Positions 12,716-28,233 of a DNA stretch of 64,000 nt are shown one piece after another. A model generated the notes under the pieces. The model was not told the origin of the DNA, did no database searches, and worked only from the letters and a program-made list of their open reading frames with translations. Source of the DNA: Sanderia malayensis (Eukaryota; Cnidaria; Scyphozoa; Semaeostomeae; Pelagiidae); NCBI GenBank assembly GCA_013076295.1, contig RQOL01000618.1, forward strand, positions 2,542,001 to 2,606,000, read 5' to 3'. Position numbers and translations under genes: made by a program. Each line of letters opens with the position of its first letter. The stretch's first letter is position 1.

Positions 12716-12949
12716 ACGTAAACCAGTTTTACAGTAGCTTTGCTTTCTCAAAGGATTGCCATATAAACAGAACTCCGTGGTGCTATACAAAACTATTAGC
12801 GTTAACTTCAAAATTCAATTTTTTACAGTATTTACATAAAATCATAACAAACTATATACATGGTTTTATAGTGTGTAAAGCTTTGATATACATCGTATAT
12901 ATTATCTTGTCTCTTGTTGATTAAATCTATATCTACAACATGTAGCAGT

Positions 12950-14683
12950 TTAGTACAGTTTGTATTGCTTGAACAGTGCATGCAAGACAGCTGTAATGAA
13001 TGGTGCAGTGACCGCCAGTAATGCAGCTTTGTAAAAACTGACTTGCAGGTCAAATATGCTGACACCACGCATTTCCTTCAACTCAGCTAGAATTTTGTCT
13101 TTTGTTTCTTGGTCGCGGATCAAGAAGTAGTTTCTTCTTTGATCTTCTTCGTCGAGATCTCTAATCTCGTCAGTAATTCGTCGAATTGCTCTTTCATGCC
13201 ACGCAAGCAGCATCAGGGGCACCAGAAACAAAACTGCCACTTCACCAAGCTCTTCTATGCTTGTAAAAAGCACCTTGACTTTCGAGAGCTGAATCAACAG
13301 TTTCCCAGGGCCCTGCTGTCTGTGCACAGTTGTGGTTTTGTTAGCTATGGGCATCACCATCATTTTTCTACTCTTTGTGAGTAAACTGCTTTTCAGAGTC
13401 AGCATTGCGAGATCGGTTTGCATCTGTGCAATCTTCCTCTCTAGCTGAGCCTGCTGTGACTCTTCACCATCGGGTTCACTTGCACTTTCATTCACTGCTG
13501 TTTTGTGGTGTTTGACGTTTATCGACAAACTTTGCATTCTCTTGTAGAGACGAGCAATCTCTTCTTTGTACGTGTCAGCGTTTGTGTCAGCAAGTTCAAC
13601 CATGGTCAGTTTCTCGGATACAACCTCCGTCGAAGTTTCGTTCATACTTTTGTACGAAACCTTGAACTCGAACTGCTCTAGAACGGAGACGAGGCCAACG
13701 AATGCTGTTACGAGTATCAACACCAAGTTCAAAAGCAAGAACCATTTTAAGCGGGTGTCTGTTTTTCTGATTATCTTCTTAACACTGCGAATTTCTCGCT
13801 TGGCATTAGGGACGCCAAGCCCAACCGACGTTCTCTTCAGCGATATTCCGAGAACATCAACTTGTACTTTGATGATGTACAACACACAGCATACGATAAA
13901 AAAGGATGGCAATGTTATTAGTCTGAAAACCATGTAAACAATGTCACATATCAAGTGTTCTTTTCTGAAATGGTGTCCATTTTTTTCTTTTTCTGCTTGG
14001 TTGTACAGTTTTTCAGCATGTGCCAAAATCGGTATTATTACCATCACAACAGCAACTGTGATTGCGTAGATTATTCCATGTCGTTTTGATTTCTTCCAAA
14101 TGTACTTTGGAAGTCTAAGTTGGCGAAAAAGCCATCCCAAATGTCCCGAACGCACGTAGAATAGGCCAACGAGATACGAGAGTAGCCATTTTAATTCCCA
14201 AATGACATCATGGGCCTTTGTGAAAATCAGTCCAGAATCGGCTGTTATCAAAGTTGGTATGCTAGTTGAATCTGCTATCCATCCGAAAGTGAAAGCCAAA
14301 TACAACACAAGCAGCAAGGAAATGCAAGCCGACACGGAAACTTTAAAGCAACGATACCTGACCAGACATGTCTTTGTGAAGTTGCCTGTCAGTAGTAAAA
14401 TCCAGCGAAGTTTTGACTTTCTGAATTGCCAAGGAACTGGCTGGAAATCAATTTTTTCAAGCAATTCACTTTCTTCTTCATCACTTTCGATTTCGATTGC
14501 GACTTGTTCTATTTCTTCCTCATTTTCGGTACCTGGTTGCTTGCAATCTTGAAGGCCGCCGGCATGCTTACCAATTTCAGTTTCTCTTCCAGCATAGATG
14601 ATCTCTAAACCTTCGATGGTATTAGCAACTCCGGCTGGTATTATCTCGTATTTGTAAGCAATATTTTCTTGTCCGGGGTCCAT
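12950..14683 (-). CDS. Multi-pass membrane protein with internal coiled coil, family not recognised
   Basis: A single-exon ORF of 577 residues starting MDPGQENI. The N-terminus (about 105 residues) is acidic and hydrophilic (ESDEEESE). Hydrophobic segments lie near residues 115-137, 163-180, 207-225, 250-275 and 318-340. Next comes a polar region with heptad-like spacing (about 370-445), then segments near 468-490 and 545-565, about seven in all. The long acidic N-terminus with no signal peptide, seven helices and lack of introns are compatible with insect-type gustatory-receptor-like (GRL) proteins known from early-branching animals, but I see no diagnostic motif and treat this as a possibility only. 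It could equally be a lineage-specific membrane family related to the 809-3176 gene. Confidence 0.7.
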   Translation of the reverse strand: MDPGQENIAYKYEIIPAGVANTIEGLEIIYAGRETEIGKHAGGLQDCKQPGTENEEEIEQVAIEIESDEEESELLEKIDFQPVPWQFRKSKLRWILLLTGNFTKTCLVRYRCFKVSVSACISLLLVLYLAFTFGWIADSTSIPTLITADSGLIFTKAHDVIWELKWLLSYLVGLFYVRSGHLGWLFRQLRLPKYIWKKSKRHGIIYAITVAVVMVIIPILAHAEKLYNQAEKEKNGHHFRKEHLICDIVYMVFRLITLPSFFIVCCVLYIIKVQVDVLGISLKRTSVGLGVPNAKREIRSVKKIIRKTDTRLKWFLLLNLVLILVTAFVGLVSVLEQFEFKVSYKSMNETSTEVVSEKLTMVELADTNADTYKEEIARLYKRMQSLSINVKHHKTAVNESASEPDGEESQQAQLERKIAQMQTDLAMLTLKSSLLTKSRKMMVMPIANKTTTVHRQQGPGKLLIQLSKVKVLFTSIEELGEVAVLFLVPLMLLAWHERAIRRITDEIRDLDEEDQRRNYFLIRDQETKDKILAELKEMRGVSIFDLQVSFYKAALLAVTAPFITAVLHALFKQYKLY

Positions 14684-17600
14684 GTTGTTTGCTTTGAATC
14701 TGGCTTTCGATATGTGTGTGATTCAATGTGATTTCTCATAAAAGGGAATTTCCCTTTTCTAAGAAATCACGAGCTTGGCAAATGATCGAACACAGGAACT
14801 TCCTCGTTCGCATGTTATATGAGCGACAACTATGAAACATGGAACAATGGAATGAATTGAAAAGTGTTGTAGGGTACAGAACAAGGAGCGTGCAGCTCGC
14901 AGTTTCTTTTGTTTTGCTTAATACAATAATCGAGGAACAAATAAGCCAATATCTTTAAAGCTTTCATTACAGCTTGTTTTATCTTACTACCAACATCATG
15001 ATATTTAAATTGGATTTACTTTTGATATGTATAATGAAATGAATAACTGAGATTACTCAAGCCTGACAAAAACATTTAATTAATAGAAAGTTTTTGCATT
15101 GCTTTCATAAAGTTGTTCTATCATTATTATTGTTTTCAATTGGGAACTAAAGAGATATTTCTGAAAACTATTTCATTGTTTTCCACAAACCAATGTTGTA
15201 AATATATGAAAGCATTTCACAATTGCTTGATATTTGGAAGTAAAGACTTCCTCTCGTTTAATCAAGGTTTCTTGGTTTCTTTAGCTATGTATTGCTTTCA
15301 CTTGGATTGGACACGGATTAATGAAAGACGATCACGAGGGTAAGACTCACTGAAAAAAGTAAAGAGTTTAAGATTATACACGCTTTTTTTTATAAGGAAC
15401 CTAGCTCGGGCCTAGTTCTTTAAGTTCCTTATTTTGAGACCTCTTTTGACCACTTTGTAGTTCTAAAAGTTCCTTAATAGTTCCTTAATTTTAAGTTCGC
15501 ATTTAGTGGACATAATAAGTACAGACGCAAGAAAAGCATTCAAATTCAATGTTTTGCTATAAAGTTGTGAAAAGATAACAGGCTAAAGCATGAAGAAGCT
15601 TCATATAATGTAAAAGTACTGAAAATCAATGGAACCGGCCTCCTAATTGTAAATTGTGCGGAAATATAAATGTATTCAAAATTAAAAAGTTCCTTAGTGA
15701 TTTGGCCTTTAGTAGTAAAAGTTCTTTAAGTTTTTTGACCTTCTACATGTAGGTTCCTTATAAACGGTTCCTTATAAAAAAAAGCATGTATGTTGGACAC
15801 AGGCCGCATATTATATGTTTCAGGTCTTTCTTGCAAAGTTGATGATGCAAAATATGATAGAAATTGGATGTGATAGAGTGTGGCAATTACATCTCGAAGA
15901 CCATCTTCTCATTTTAGACTATGTGAGCATATATAACTCGATCTATTCACACCCTGATACTTATTTCAATTCACATGTTGTTTTGATTATAAGTCACAGA
16001 ATGTAACAACAGAGATGGCAATTGCAATGTTACGCGTGAATTATTCCATGACTGGTCTTTCAATCAGTCGTAAATAAATTAGAATAGAATGATATAAATG
16101 AATATAACAACAATGATTGAGCAGTTGGATAGCAGCCTTGTGACCCATGATGGAGGAAAATAGTTTTAACCTTTGCACACATCCACAACTTCACTGAAAA
16201 GCTGTCATATTACTACTGACGAGACACACAGACTTTATAAACGGGTATCCTTTAACCTCGAGGGGTAATTGTGATATTACGAATAGTCTGATGTGATCAG
16301 GTGAAGGCCTGATGGAGACCTTTGGGTATTGTCTGAAGCCACTATCTGTTAGTGCAAGGTTATTCGTGAAAATTCATGTTGATTCTGGCCTACGTTGAAT
16401 GCGCCAGTTGCAAAGCATTGTTTCTAGCTAACAACAGCACGGTTTGCCCGGGCTGTGGCTGTTTGATAAAACTATTACAAGCTGGAAAGGTTTAGTTGAT
16501 GAGGCTGTCGATGACCCTCGCTGACCGGTGTCTGCAATGTGCATAACCCAAGGAGCCTAGTGATGTAGATATTTGCAGCTTTGCATGGCAATAATCGTGA
16601 CCCGTTAAGCCATATGCAGACTTTTTGCTGTTCAAAAGATCAAACATTGATGTCTTAAAACAATACATTGACCTGATTCCAACAGGCTACCTGCTCATGC
16701 TTCATTGCCTCTCGGCAACCTCAATATAGCGCATGCGCATTAGTTCTCCACCGTCCACAAGACCATCATATGTTATTCGTGGTCGGTGGTTGAAGTGGAG
16801 TTAATATTGCATACGTTTTTTAGTGAATTTATCTTCAGTTGATTGCAAAGATGTAGAAGCAACAGGAAGAAATTTAGGACTTGTCAAGGATAAATGATGC
16901 ACCACACATTCGCTGTCTTAACACTCCACAACCGTAACATGTTTCATGGACTATTGCATTTGTGAATTGTCGAATTGATATAATGACAAAGTCGAGCATC
17001 GAGAGGCAATACGAGATGAAGTCACTTGGCTGGGAAGCTAATCAAGAGGTAATTATTACATACCTATTTACCTACACGTGCCATACAATGTATACTGTAG
17101 ATACTTCAATTGCTTATGATTATGATTATTACAGAGAGTTTGTTATTGAAATAAACCAGACCAATTTATTGCTCGAATGGTTAGCAAACTGGTAGGATTT
17201 TGTGATAAATCTGACTGAACATCGTAAACGCTGTGTTATTATGAAGATGTATTATCCCAGCCCATTAGCCAATATAGTGGACACTTGGCTGCCTGGATAT
17301 TTACTTAACCCATCGCCCCTCTCTCGGGCGAAGTCTAGACGACCTCTTCTGAGACTGTACACCTCCTGGGCTCTTCTCAAAGACTCAGAGCAAACAAGAT
17401 CCATCCGTCTTAGATAGCGACTTCTGCGCTGACATTGTGGGATGCATAACAGCTAAGAAATAAATCAAGTTGTTTTGAAACATGAATTTATCGAAATTTC
17501 TGAAATTTATCAATCAAAACATATACCAATTGGCATTTTAAGCTTTGTAAGGCAAGAAGGGTTAATTTCAGAACGAGATTCCCGATTATGAGGCATTACC

Positions 17601-18209
17601 AATACCAATAGTTGACCTCTCCTTTGTATCTCTACGTGAAAAGCAATATAATCATATAATATTTGATATTTTTGCTTGAATTATTTGATCATCTGGTTGC
17701 TGGAGTTTTTGGTATACACGGATTGACTTGAATTTAAATGCTGCATCTTGACTTCCCTTGTGTATATAAAATTATTTTGAATATGAATGAATGCTCATAC
17801 ATCTGGAGAGCTCCAAATTCAGATGCAAATCAACGATTGAAAGCACAGCATAGAAGCGTGTTCTTTTCCTTTCACACGAACGCTCTCTTCCAATCGAATG
17901 CGTGCTTCGTCAACTTGTCCAATTAGAACCACGCGTCCTTCGATAGATTGTCCAATGGAAATCACCCGTGTAGTTACTGCTCTTTTACAAGCTTCACGCC
18001 CCCAAGGAATGAAGCTGAGTTAGTAATGCTTGATTACTTCAACCGAACAGTAAAGTTGTGAATTTTATCTGCGTTTTTTGCAAGAAAAGAGTTTCTTTGC
18101 GCGTTGATGAAATACAGAGAGCAAGAGAAAGAGAGTTGTTCATTTAACGTTGGATTTATCTCATGATTTGCATTTGAAATTCCAGTTCCAAAAACTGCAT
18201 TTGAAGAAG
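14684..18209. other. Intergenic region upstream of PLK1
   Basis: Holds the inverted-repeat element at 15382-15785 and a 39-codon ORF at 16376-16495. No larger conserved coding region was found. The last few hundred bases presumably include the PLK1 promoter and leader; an upstream non-coding exon cannot be excluded. Confidence 0.4.
15382..15785. mobile_element. MITE-like element with perfect 20-bp terminal inverted repeats
   Basis: The left end GCTTTTTTTTATAAGGAACC (15382-15401) is the exact reverse complement of the right end at 15766-15785. A second TAGGTTCCTTATAAA motif precedes the right terminus, and the interior carries several AAGTTCCTTA-like repeats. There is no ORF. The 404-bp size, AT-rich non-coding interior and inverted termini fit a miniature inverted-repeat transposable element. 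I could not see a target-site duplication in the flanks. Confidence 0.7.
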
Positions 18210-22892
<4,683 letters not shown>

Positions 22893-23391
22893 TCAAAATA
22901 ATCTATTATTGAAAAGGGGGGAGATAGAGCCAATCACACAACAATGGTTTTACAGAAACATGCTTAGCACGCTCATACGCTTAGAATATATAGAAGAAGA
23001 TTTATGGGGCTCTTAATTTCTATCGAATTATTTATATGCTTTCATCATTATAAAGTTTTAACGCACATGTGTTGTCTAGGGTGCTGCTTTCAAAATTGGA
23101 ATTTTTTCGTGAGGAATTGTCAAAGAAATAGGAAATATGTAAGCTTATTTTGATGGCAGTGCTGTAGACATCAAACTAAAATATATTTATATAGATCTTA
23201 GAGTGCATGCAATCATTTATTAATGTGTACATATAATGTCTGTTAGAGTAAGGATTAAACTATTGTAAATTTTGTATAATTAATTAATGGCCATATAGAG
23301 TTTTTAAATGTAGATATATTTAATTATATGTGAATGTGATATTTTCTAACTTGATTTCTCTCGACATCTGTGTATGTTTTATCAACTTATC
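22893..23391. other. PLK1 3' flank
   Basis: AT-rich sequence between the PLK1 stop codon and composite repeat copy 2. No ORF or conserved structure seen; it probably contains the PLK1 3' UTR, though no canonical AATAAA stands out. Confidence 0.4.
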
Positions 23392-24402
23392 ACTAGCTGT
23401 TAACGTTGTTGAAATGAGTGCTGCTGTGATTTAAAACCAATAGTCGGGACTGAAGCATCTAGCAATTGATTAAAAAGACATGTTTTGAAACGAGTGCCTG
23501 CAAAAAATATGGAGATGGGTGTAAGCAAAAGCTTGCAAGCAAGAAAGCGTTATTTTTCTTGTTAAAGTGCGACTAAACATTCACCGAACAGTGAAGTAGT
23601 TCAAGGGGTGAGATGTTAGCTTGCTTCTGTCGTATGTCAAGAGCACATATTAATTTGATAACCGAATGATTTGCTGTGCCGATCAATTTCAAATGTGGCA
23701 TGGCGCTTGGATGTAAAGCGTAACTAACGGTAGATGACTAATATCAACGGGTGAAGAATGACTATATGTGTGGTGCGTTGATTCCTTTGACCTTGTGTTA
23801 TTCTCTTCTGCTAGGAGGTGGTGCTGTGGACTAACGGTAACTTACCTGCACACTACGCTCAAGACCACGGGTTCAAAACCTGGTGGGAACATTTACTTTG
23901 TGTTTTGATCAATTTGTAATTTAAATTTTCTAGAGGTGGACGTGTATGCGCAGTGCCCTAGATTGGCAACTACGCAGGAGCTTGCATGACGTAATGGTAC
24001 TGACAGTGTCTGGTCTATCAAGTAGGGCTTAGGGTTAGGGTTAGGGTTAGGGTTAGAATTCCCTAAAGGTGGGCGTATGTGCGCAGTGCCATACATAGGC
24101 TACTGCGCAGGAGCATGCATTACGTAACACTACTGGCAGTGCATGGTGTATCAGTTAGAGTTAGAGTTAAGGTTAGGGTTAGGGTTAGGGCTAGAGCTAG
24201 AGGCCGTAAAGGTGGGCGTGCATGCGCAGTGCCATATATAGGCTACTGCGCAGGAGCATGCATTACGTATTACTACTAGCAGTGTATGGTGTATCCGTTA
24301 GGGTTAGGGTTAGGGTTAGGGTTAGGGTTAGAGGCCGTAAAGGTGGGCGTCCATGCGCAGTGCCATTTATAGGCTGTTGCGCACGAGCACGCATGACGTA
24401 AT
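23392..24402 (+). repeat. Composite repeat, copy 2 (full length), abutting GILT
   Basis: Shares its left end (ACTAGCTGTTAAC) and body with copy 3. A tRNA-like module at about 23816-23905 has TGGACTAACGG (A-box-like) and GGTTCAAAACC (B box) about 40 bases apart. Four tail units follow, starting near 23935, 24065, 24208 and 24340, each about 130-145 bp: AGGTGG(A/G)CG, an arm (TGCGCAGT), a short core (CCATATATAGG in the third unit), an arm (ACTGCGCA), a (T)ACGTAAT-like site, and TTAGGG repeats. Units 2 and 3 have perfect arms; 1 and 4 are degenerate. The last unit ends about 66 bp before the GILT start codon, so the element probably overlaps the GILT promoter. Confidence 0.8.
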
Positions 24403-24467
24403 TCAAGGAACTGTCTCGTCTTCAAAGTGAGACCAAAACAAAAGATACTTCCTCATTCGCATTAAAG

Positions 24468-27400
24468 ATGGCGCGCTTTTCACTGCAGCTGGTATTATGT
24501 CTTGTGATTCTTTCTGCTGTTATTCTCTATCTTATTCAATATTTAAACGAAACAAAGACAGTAGGGTATAGTACTAGATGCAAGGATCTACAAAATGTCT
24601 GTCAAAGTCAGGAAAAAGCTATCAGCTGTGGGGTATGATGACTTTTTTTGTTTAAAAGGGCTAGGCCAATCTTATTTCTTGACGAAGTTCTATTTTATAT
24701 GCATGCTTCTGCTTCTAGCTTGGTATTGTTTCTAACAAAATTAATTCTTTAATAGTTGTAATATGTTTTTATTCTAGGTATTTGAGGATTGTCTGGTTAA
24801 ACAGAAAGACTATGGACTCGTCAAAAACGGAACATTGGGAACAAACACAACTTCAAAAGTTTTTGTGAAAGTTTATTATGAATCCTTTTGTCCTGATTCA
24901 GAAGATTTTATATTGCAACAATTATTTCCAACATATGAAAAGCTCTACGATTCTGGAATATTTAATCTGTCGCTCATACCATCTGGTAATGTAGAGGTAA
25001 AAGAAGGAGTAAACTTGCTGTTAAATGTAGTATTGGAGTTGTACGTTTCTGTTCGTTCTGCTGTCCATTGTATAGTTCTTAATTATCCATTGTCTTTGTT
25101 TTCTGTTTTTAGGAGACAAAGAAAAGTGATCAGTGGGTTTTCAAATGTCAACATGGGAAGCAAGAGTGTCTTGGAAATCTAATTGAGGTAAGTAACAATA
25201 TTAAAGTGATTTTGTCTCTATTATTTGGATATGCAAAGCTGACTCATAGAATGAATTTATTTCCTGCTATAAAAACTAGAAAAATTGATGATTGCTTTGC
25301 AGATTTGTGCTATATCTGAACTTGGAAGTATAGTTAAATGGATGCCATACATTTACTGCTTGCAGAAGAGGAAAGCTACTCCTGAAAATGCTGTAATTGT
25401 AAGTTAGGAATATAGTATATTAATAATAATAATAATAATAACAAAGTGTTTTGAAAGGTTAACTTATCAGTATGCAATATACTGTTATCGTCAGAGTCCT
25501 GCCATTCAAGCACTGACAATTAACACTAGAATATTTTGAGTGTTATTACTTAATGTCATATCCACACATGTGTTACTGTTATTTTTCTGTGCTAATAATA
25601 AAATGTATTTGGTTAATAGTGTGCCAAGGAACAAGGTTTTGACTATGGTCAAATAAAGTCTTGCATTGACGGTCCACTTGGAAATAAGTTACAACACGAG
25701 GTATTTGCGTTTGTTTGCTGAATTTGATGCTTGGTTTTATGCAATCTAATTGTTGGGCTGTTGTTGTGACATGGTTATTTTATTATATATTATATATTTT
25801 ATTTATTATATATTATGTTGTGACATCTCTTAAAGATGGTACTGAAGACTGCTGCCTTGAAGCCGCCGCACACGTTCATTCCATGGATAACAATCAATGA
25901 TGTAAGTCTCTTATTCATACTTGAATCCATTTGTTAATATCAATACTTTCAGGCATGTTGCTATGAATGGTACATTCAATCTTGAACAACTTTGCTCGCA
26001 AATGCAATGAGACCAATGAAAAATGACAGCATTGATAACTTGAACTGAAAGTTATATCCACCAACGAGAAAGCCTGATTTCCTTCCTCTTAAATAAGAAA
26101 GAAATTTGTTAACTTCAGCCCGTGATGTAAACTGAAACATTGAGATATATCTATATTGATCACTGTCTGCATCTGCAAGCTTTATCAATATATAGCCTCT
26201 GCAGAAATTATTGATTTCATCGTTAAACTCTTGCTCGTGAATTTGAAGCCACTCCGCAAATACAAGAGGAGATATCCAAATAGCGAACGTGTATACTAAG
26301 TAGCAAAGCAAAAGCGATTTGTCAATGCTATCCACGCTCAAACTTTTAAACGTGTGGATGATTGTATAGACGAATAGCGGTAGGGCAATTATCAAAATGA
26401 CGTTATGCACTACGAACCAGTATTTAAGGTCACTGCAAGATTTATAAATATTGGTCGAATAGTTGATATAATGATCAAAGATTGCATCTTCTCCTGTTCC
26501 CTTCCATTCCAAATAAACTTTGCTACGTTGCAAGAGTTTTATTCTACTTGCGGATTGAAATAAAAACATGACCCACGATATTGATAATGTTGCACCTACT
26601 CCATATATATTTGTCGGGTAGTTAAGAAGACAGACTATGATGTTAAATATTTCATATTGAATATGAAACACAGAGGAACATTGAAACCTGCCTTTTAGCC
26701 AAACATTTGTGTTGAAAAACATCAAAACAAGTAAAACGAGGAATATGAATGAGATGATTATAAAATAATTCAACTTCTTCATGTCTTGTTTGAAGCGAAT
26801 AGAACAATCTTTTTCAACTGTCATTTCTGTTATATTTTCTTCAATGTCTCGTCGTTTTAAGAACCAAATTCCACAAACGTGACTAAAATATGTTCCAAGA
26901 TCAACTGCTAAAAACACATAAATGTCGATAGATGTTTTATGACTTTTGATATGTCTGTATACCATTGCAACGTCTGCAGCCAGCATGATCAGGAATAAGA
27001 TGTTGACAATAACTGGATACACGACTCTCTCTCCAAAACAAGCTTTTTTTGGATGCCACATTGAAAGAAGTCTTAACATCCATCTCAAAACACAGAAGGA
27101 TTTTGAAGCAAAGTCGATTTTAAACCATGTTTTATTATCATTAAAAAGATTTTCCGCAGGGATTGGCACTGCAACTTCACCACTTATGTTTTTTGGATTT
27201 TCAGCCATATTTTTAACTTGTATGTAATTTGAACTTCATAGCCTGGTTGAAATGATCTATAGTAGTAACTTTAGTAACTTCGGCTGTTTTAGTTTCGAAT
27301 CACGATGGAAGTTATTTCCGAGAACTTGGCCCTTCTGATGACATCATAATGTAACAAGGAAGTAGAAATTCAGTTCTTTTGTTTCGGCTTTGTTAATCGA

Positions 27401-27515
27401 GATCAACTGTGTTTTTCAGGAAAGTAAAGGCCTTCAAAAGAAAGCGCTGAACAATTTACTTGAATTAATATGCTCAAAATACACTGGAAAAGGACCGAAA
27501 GCTTGTGAACAATAA
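24468..27515 (+). CDS. IFI30: Gamma-interferon-inducible lysosomal thiol reductase (GILT)
   Basis: Seven exons (24468-24632, 24778-24996, 25113-25187, 25303-25398, 25620-25700, 25836-25901, 27420-27515) give 265 residues. The N-terminus is a hydrophobic signal or anchor segment (residues about 4-23). The thioredoxin-like part begins KVFVKVYYESFCPDSEDF, and the family signature C-QHG-x2-EC-x2-N-x4-C is intact across exons 3-4 (CQHGKQECLGNLIEIC). The C-terminal exon (SKYTGKGPKACEQ) carries the usual late cysteines. GILT reduces disulfides in lysosomes. Oddly, the active site normally CxxC reads CPDS, so the resolving cysteine is Ser. The last intron (25902-27419) contains a complete antisense membrane protein gene. 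An alternative ending just after exon 6 (CCYEWYIQS stop) is possible with a different acceptor but would lose the conserved C-terminus. Symbol given by family. Confidence 0.9.
25976..27208 (-). CDS. Seven-helix membrane protein nested in GILT intron, possibly gustatory-receptor-like
   Basis: An intronless ORF of 410 residues with no signal peptide. Hydrophobic segments lie near residues 63-85, 93-115, 148-170, 198-225, 262-290, 300-322 and 383-405, seven in all, with a hydrophilic N-terminus of about 45 residues and a long loop between helices 6 and 7. The last helix is followed by only a few residues. This layout (cytosolic N-terminus, seven helices, long loop before helix 7, very short C-tail) resembles the gustatory-receptor-like superfamily of invertebrates. 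The assignment is an inference from topology; sequence motifs are weak. The gene lies wholly within the last intron of GILT on the opposite strand; the stop at 25976-25978 is 74 bases from the GILT exon 6 donor. Confidence 0.75.
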   Translation of the reverse strand: MAENPKNISGEVAVPIPAENLFNDNKTWFKIDFASKSFCVLRWMLRLLSMWHPKKACFGERVVYPVIVNILFLIMLAADVAMVYRHIKSHKTSIDIYVFLAVDLGTYFSHVCGIWFLKRRDIEENITEMTVEKDCSIRFKQDMKKLNYFIIISFIFLVLLVLMFFNTNVWLKGRFQCSSVFHIQYEIFNIIVCLLNYPTNIYGVGATLSISWVMFLFQSASRIKLLQRSKVYLEWKGTGEDAIFDHYINYSTNIYKSCSDLKYWFVVHNVILIIALPLFVYTIIHTFKSLSVDSIDKSLLLCYLVYTFAIWISPLVFAEWLQIHEQEFNDEINNFCRGYILIKLADADSDQYRYISMFQFTSRAEVNKFLSYLRGRKSGFLVGGYNFQFKLSMLSFFIGLIAFASKVVQD

Positions 27516-27895
27516 AAAAAGAAAACACCCTTTCATGATCATACAAAATGTTTATTGATAAACACTAAATGTAGACAAAATAAAATAATACACGACGCAT
27601 AGTAATTAATATAAAGATGGTCCGGACTGCAAGTATGCATTTTCGACGAATCTCCGGTGTCACGAACAAAATCTGGTGCGGTTGCACAAAAAATTCGATT
27701 GCTGGTGTGCACAGAAAAAAATCCTTTCTGAAGGAGGGTGCATCCATGCACTACCGAGACTTGCTCTCAGCTCAAGTCGGCGTGCCGTACATATAATAAA
27801 ATTTGCTCGGTACCAAAATAAGAATACATATACAAAATATACGATTTCTGGCGTACATATACGAAAGTACAGCGTAACTTCGGCGTGCGTTCTAC

Positions 27896-28233
27896 TATAG
27901 AGTTAGATAGTGGACATAATAGTGTCTCCGTGAATGCGAATGCGATTCGTATGCGAATGCGACATTGAGTTGAATGCGAGTGCGATATTGAGTTCGCATA
28001 CTCTAAGAGAATGCGAATACATAGGTACTCGCATGATAGAAAGTCTGATCGAGACACGACTCGATGAAGTAATTTTGTCCAGTGCATCACGCTGTAATGC
28101 GAGTGTCTCGTTTGATTGACACTTGAAACAATGGGTGGGAGGTGATGGGTGGAGTTAATAAAGAACATGTTACAAACCAGATACGTTAATTACAATCTGG
28201 CTGTGCTTTGAATGGGGGGTCATACCATTTGAT
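27896..28233 (+). repeat. Left arm of foldback repeat
   Basis: Starts TATAGAGTTAGATAGTGG and is almost identical, in inverted orientation, to 28757-29093. The arm contains clustered variants of GAATGCGA and ATTGAGTTGAATGCGAG, and ends near a G-rich run next to CATACCATTTGAT. The only clear difference between arms is a short block around 28180-28195. No transposase ORF is present. Confidence 0.85.

Noticed and set aside
27767..28168. ORF giving the same protein as 28737-29204 on the other strand
   Set aside because: The identity comes from the inverted DNA repeat; composition is repetitive and there is no domain.
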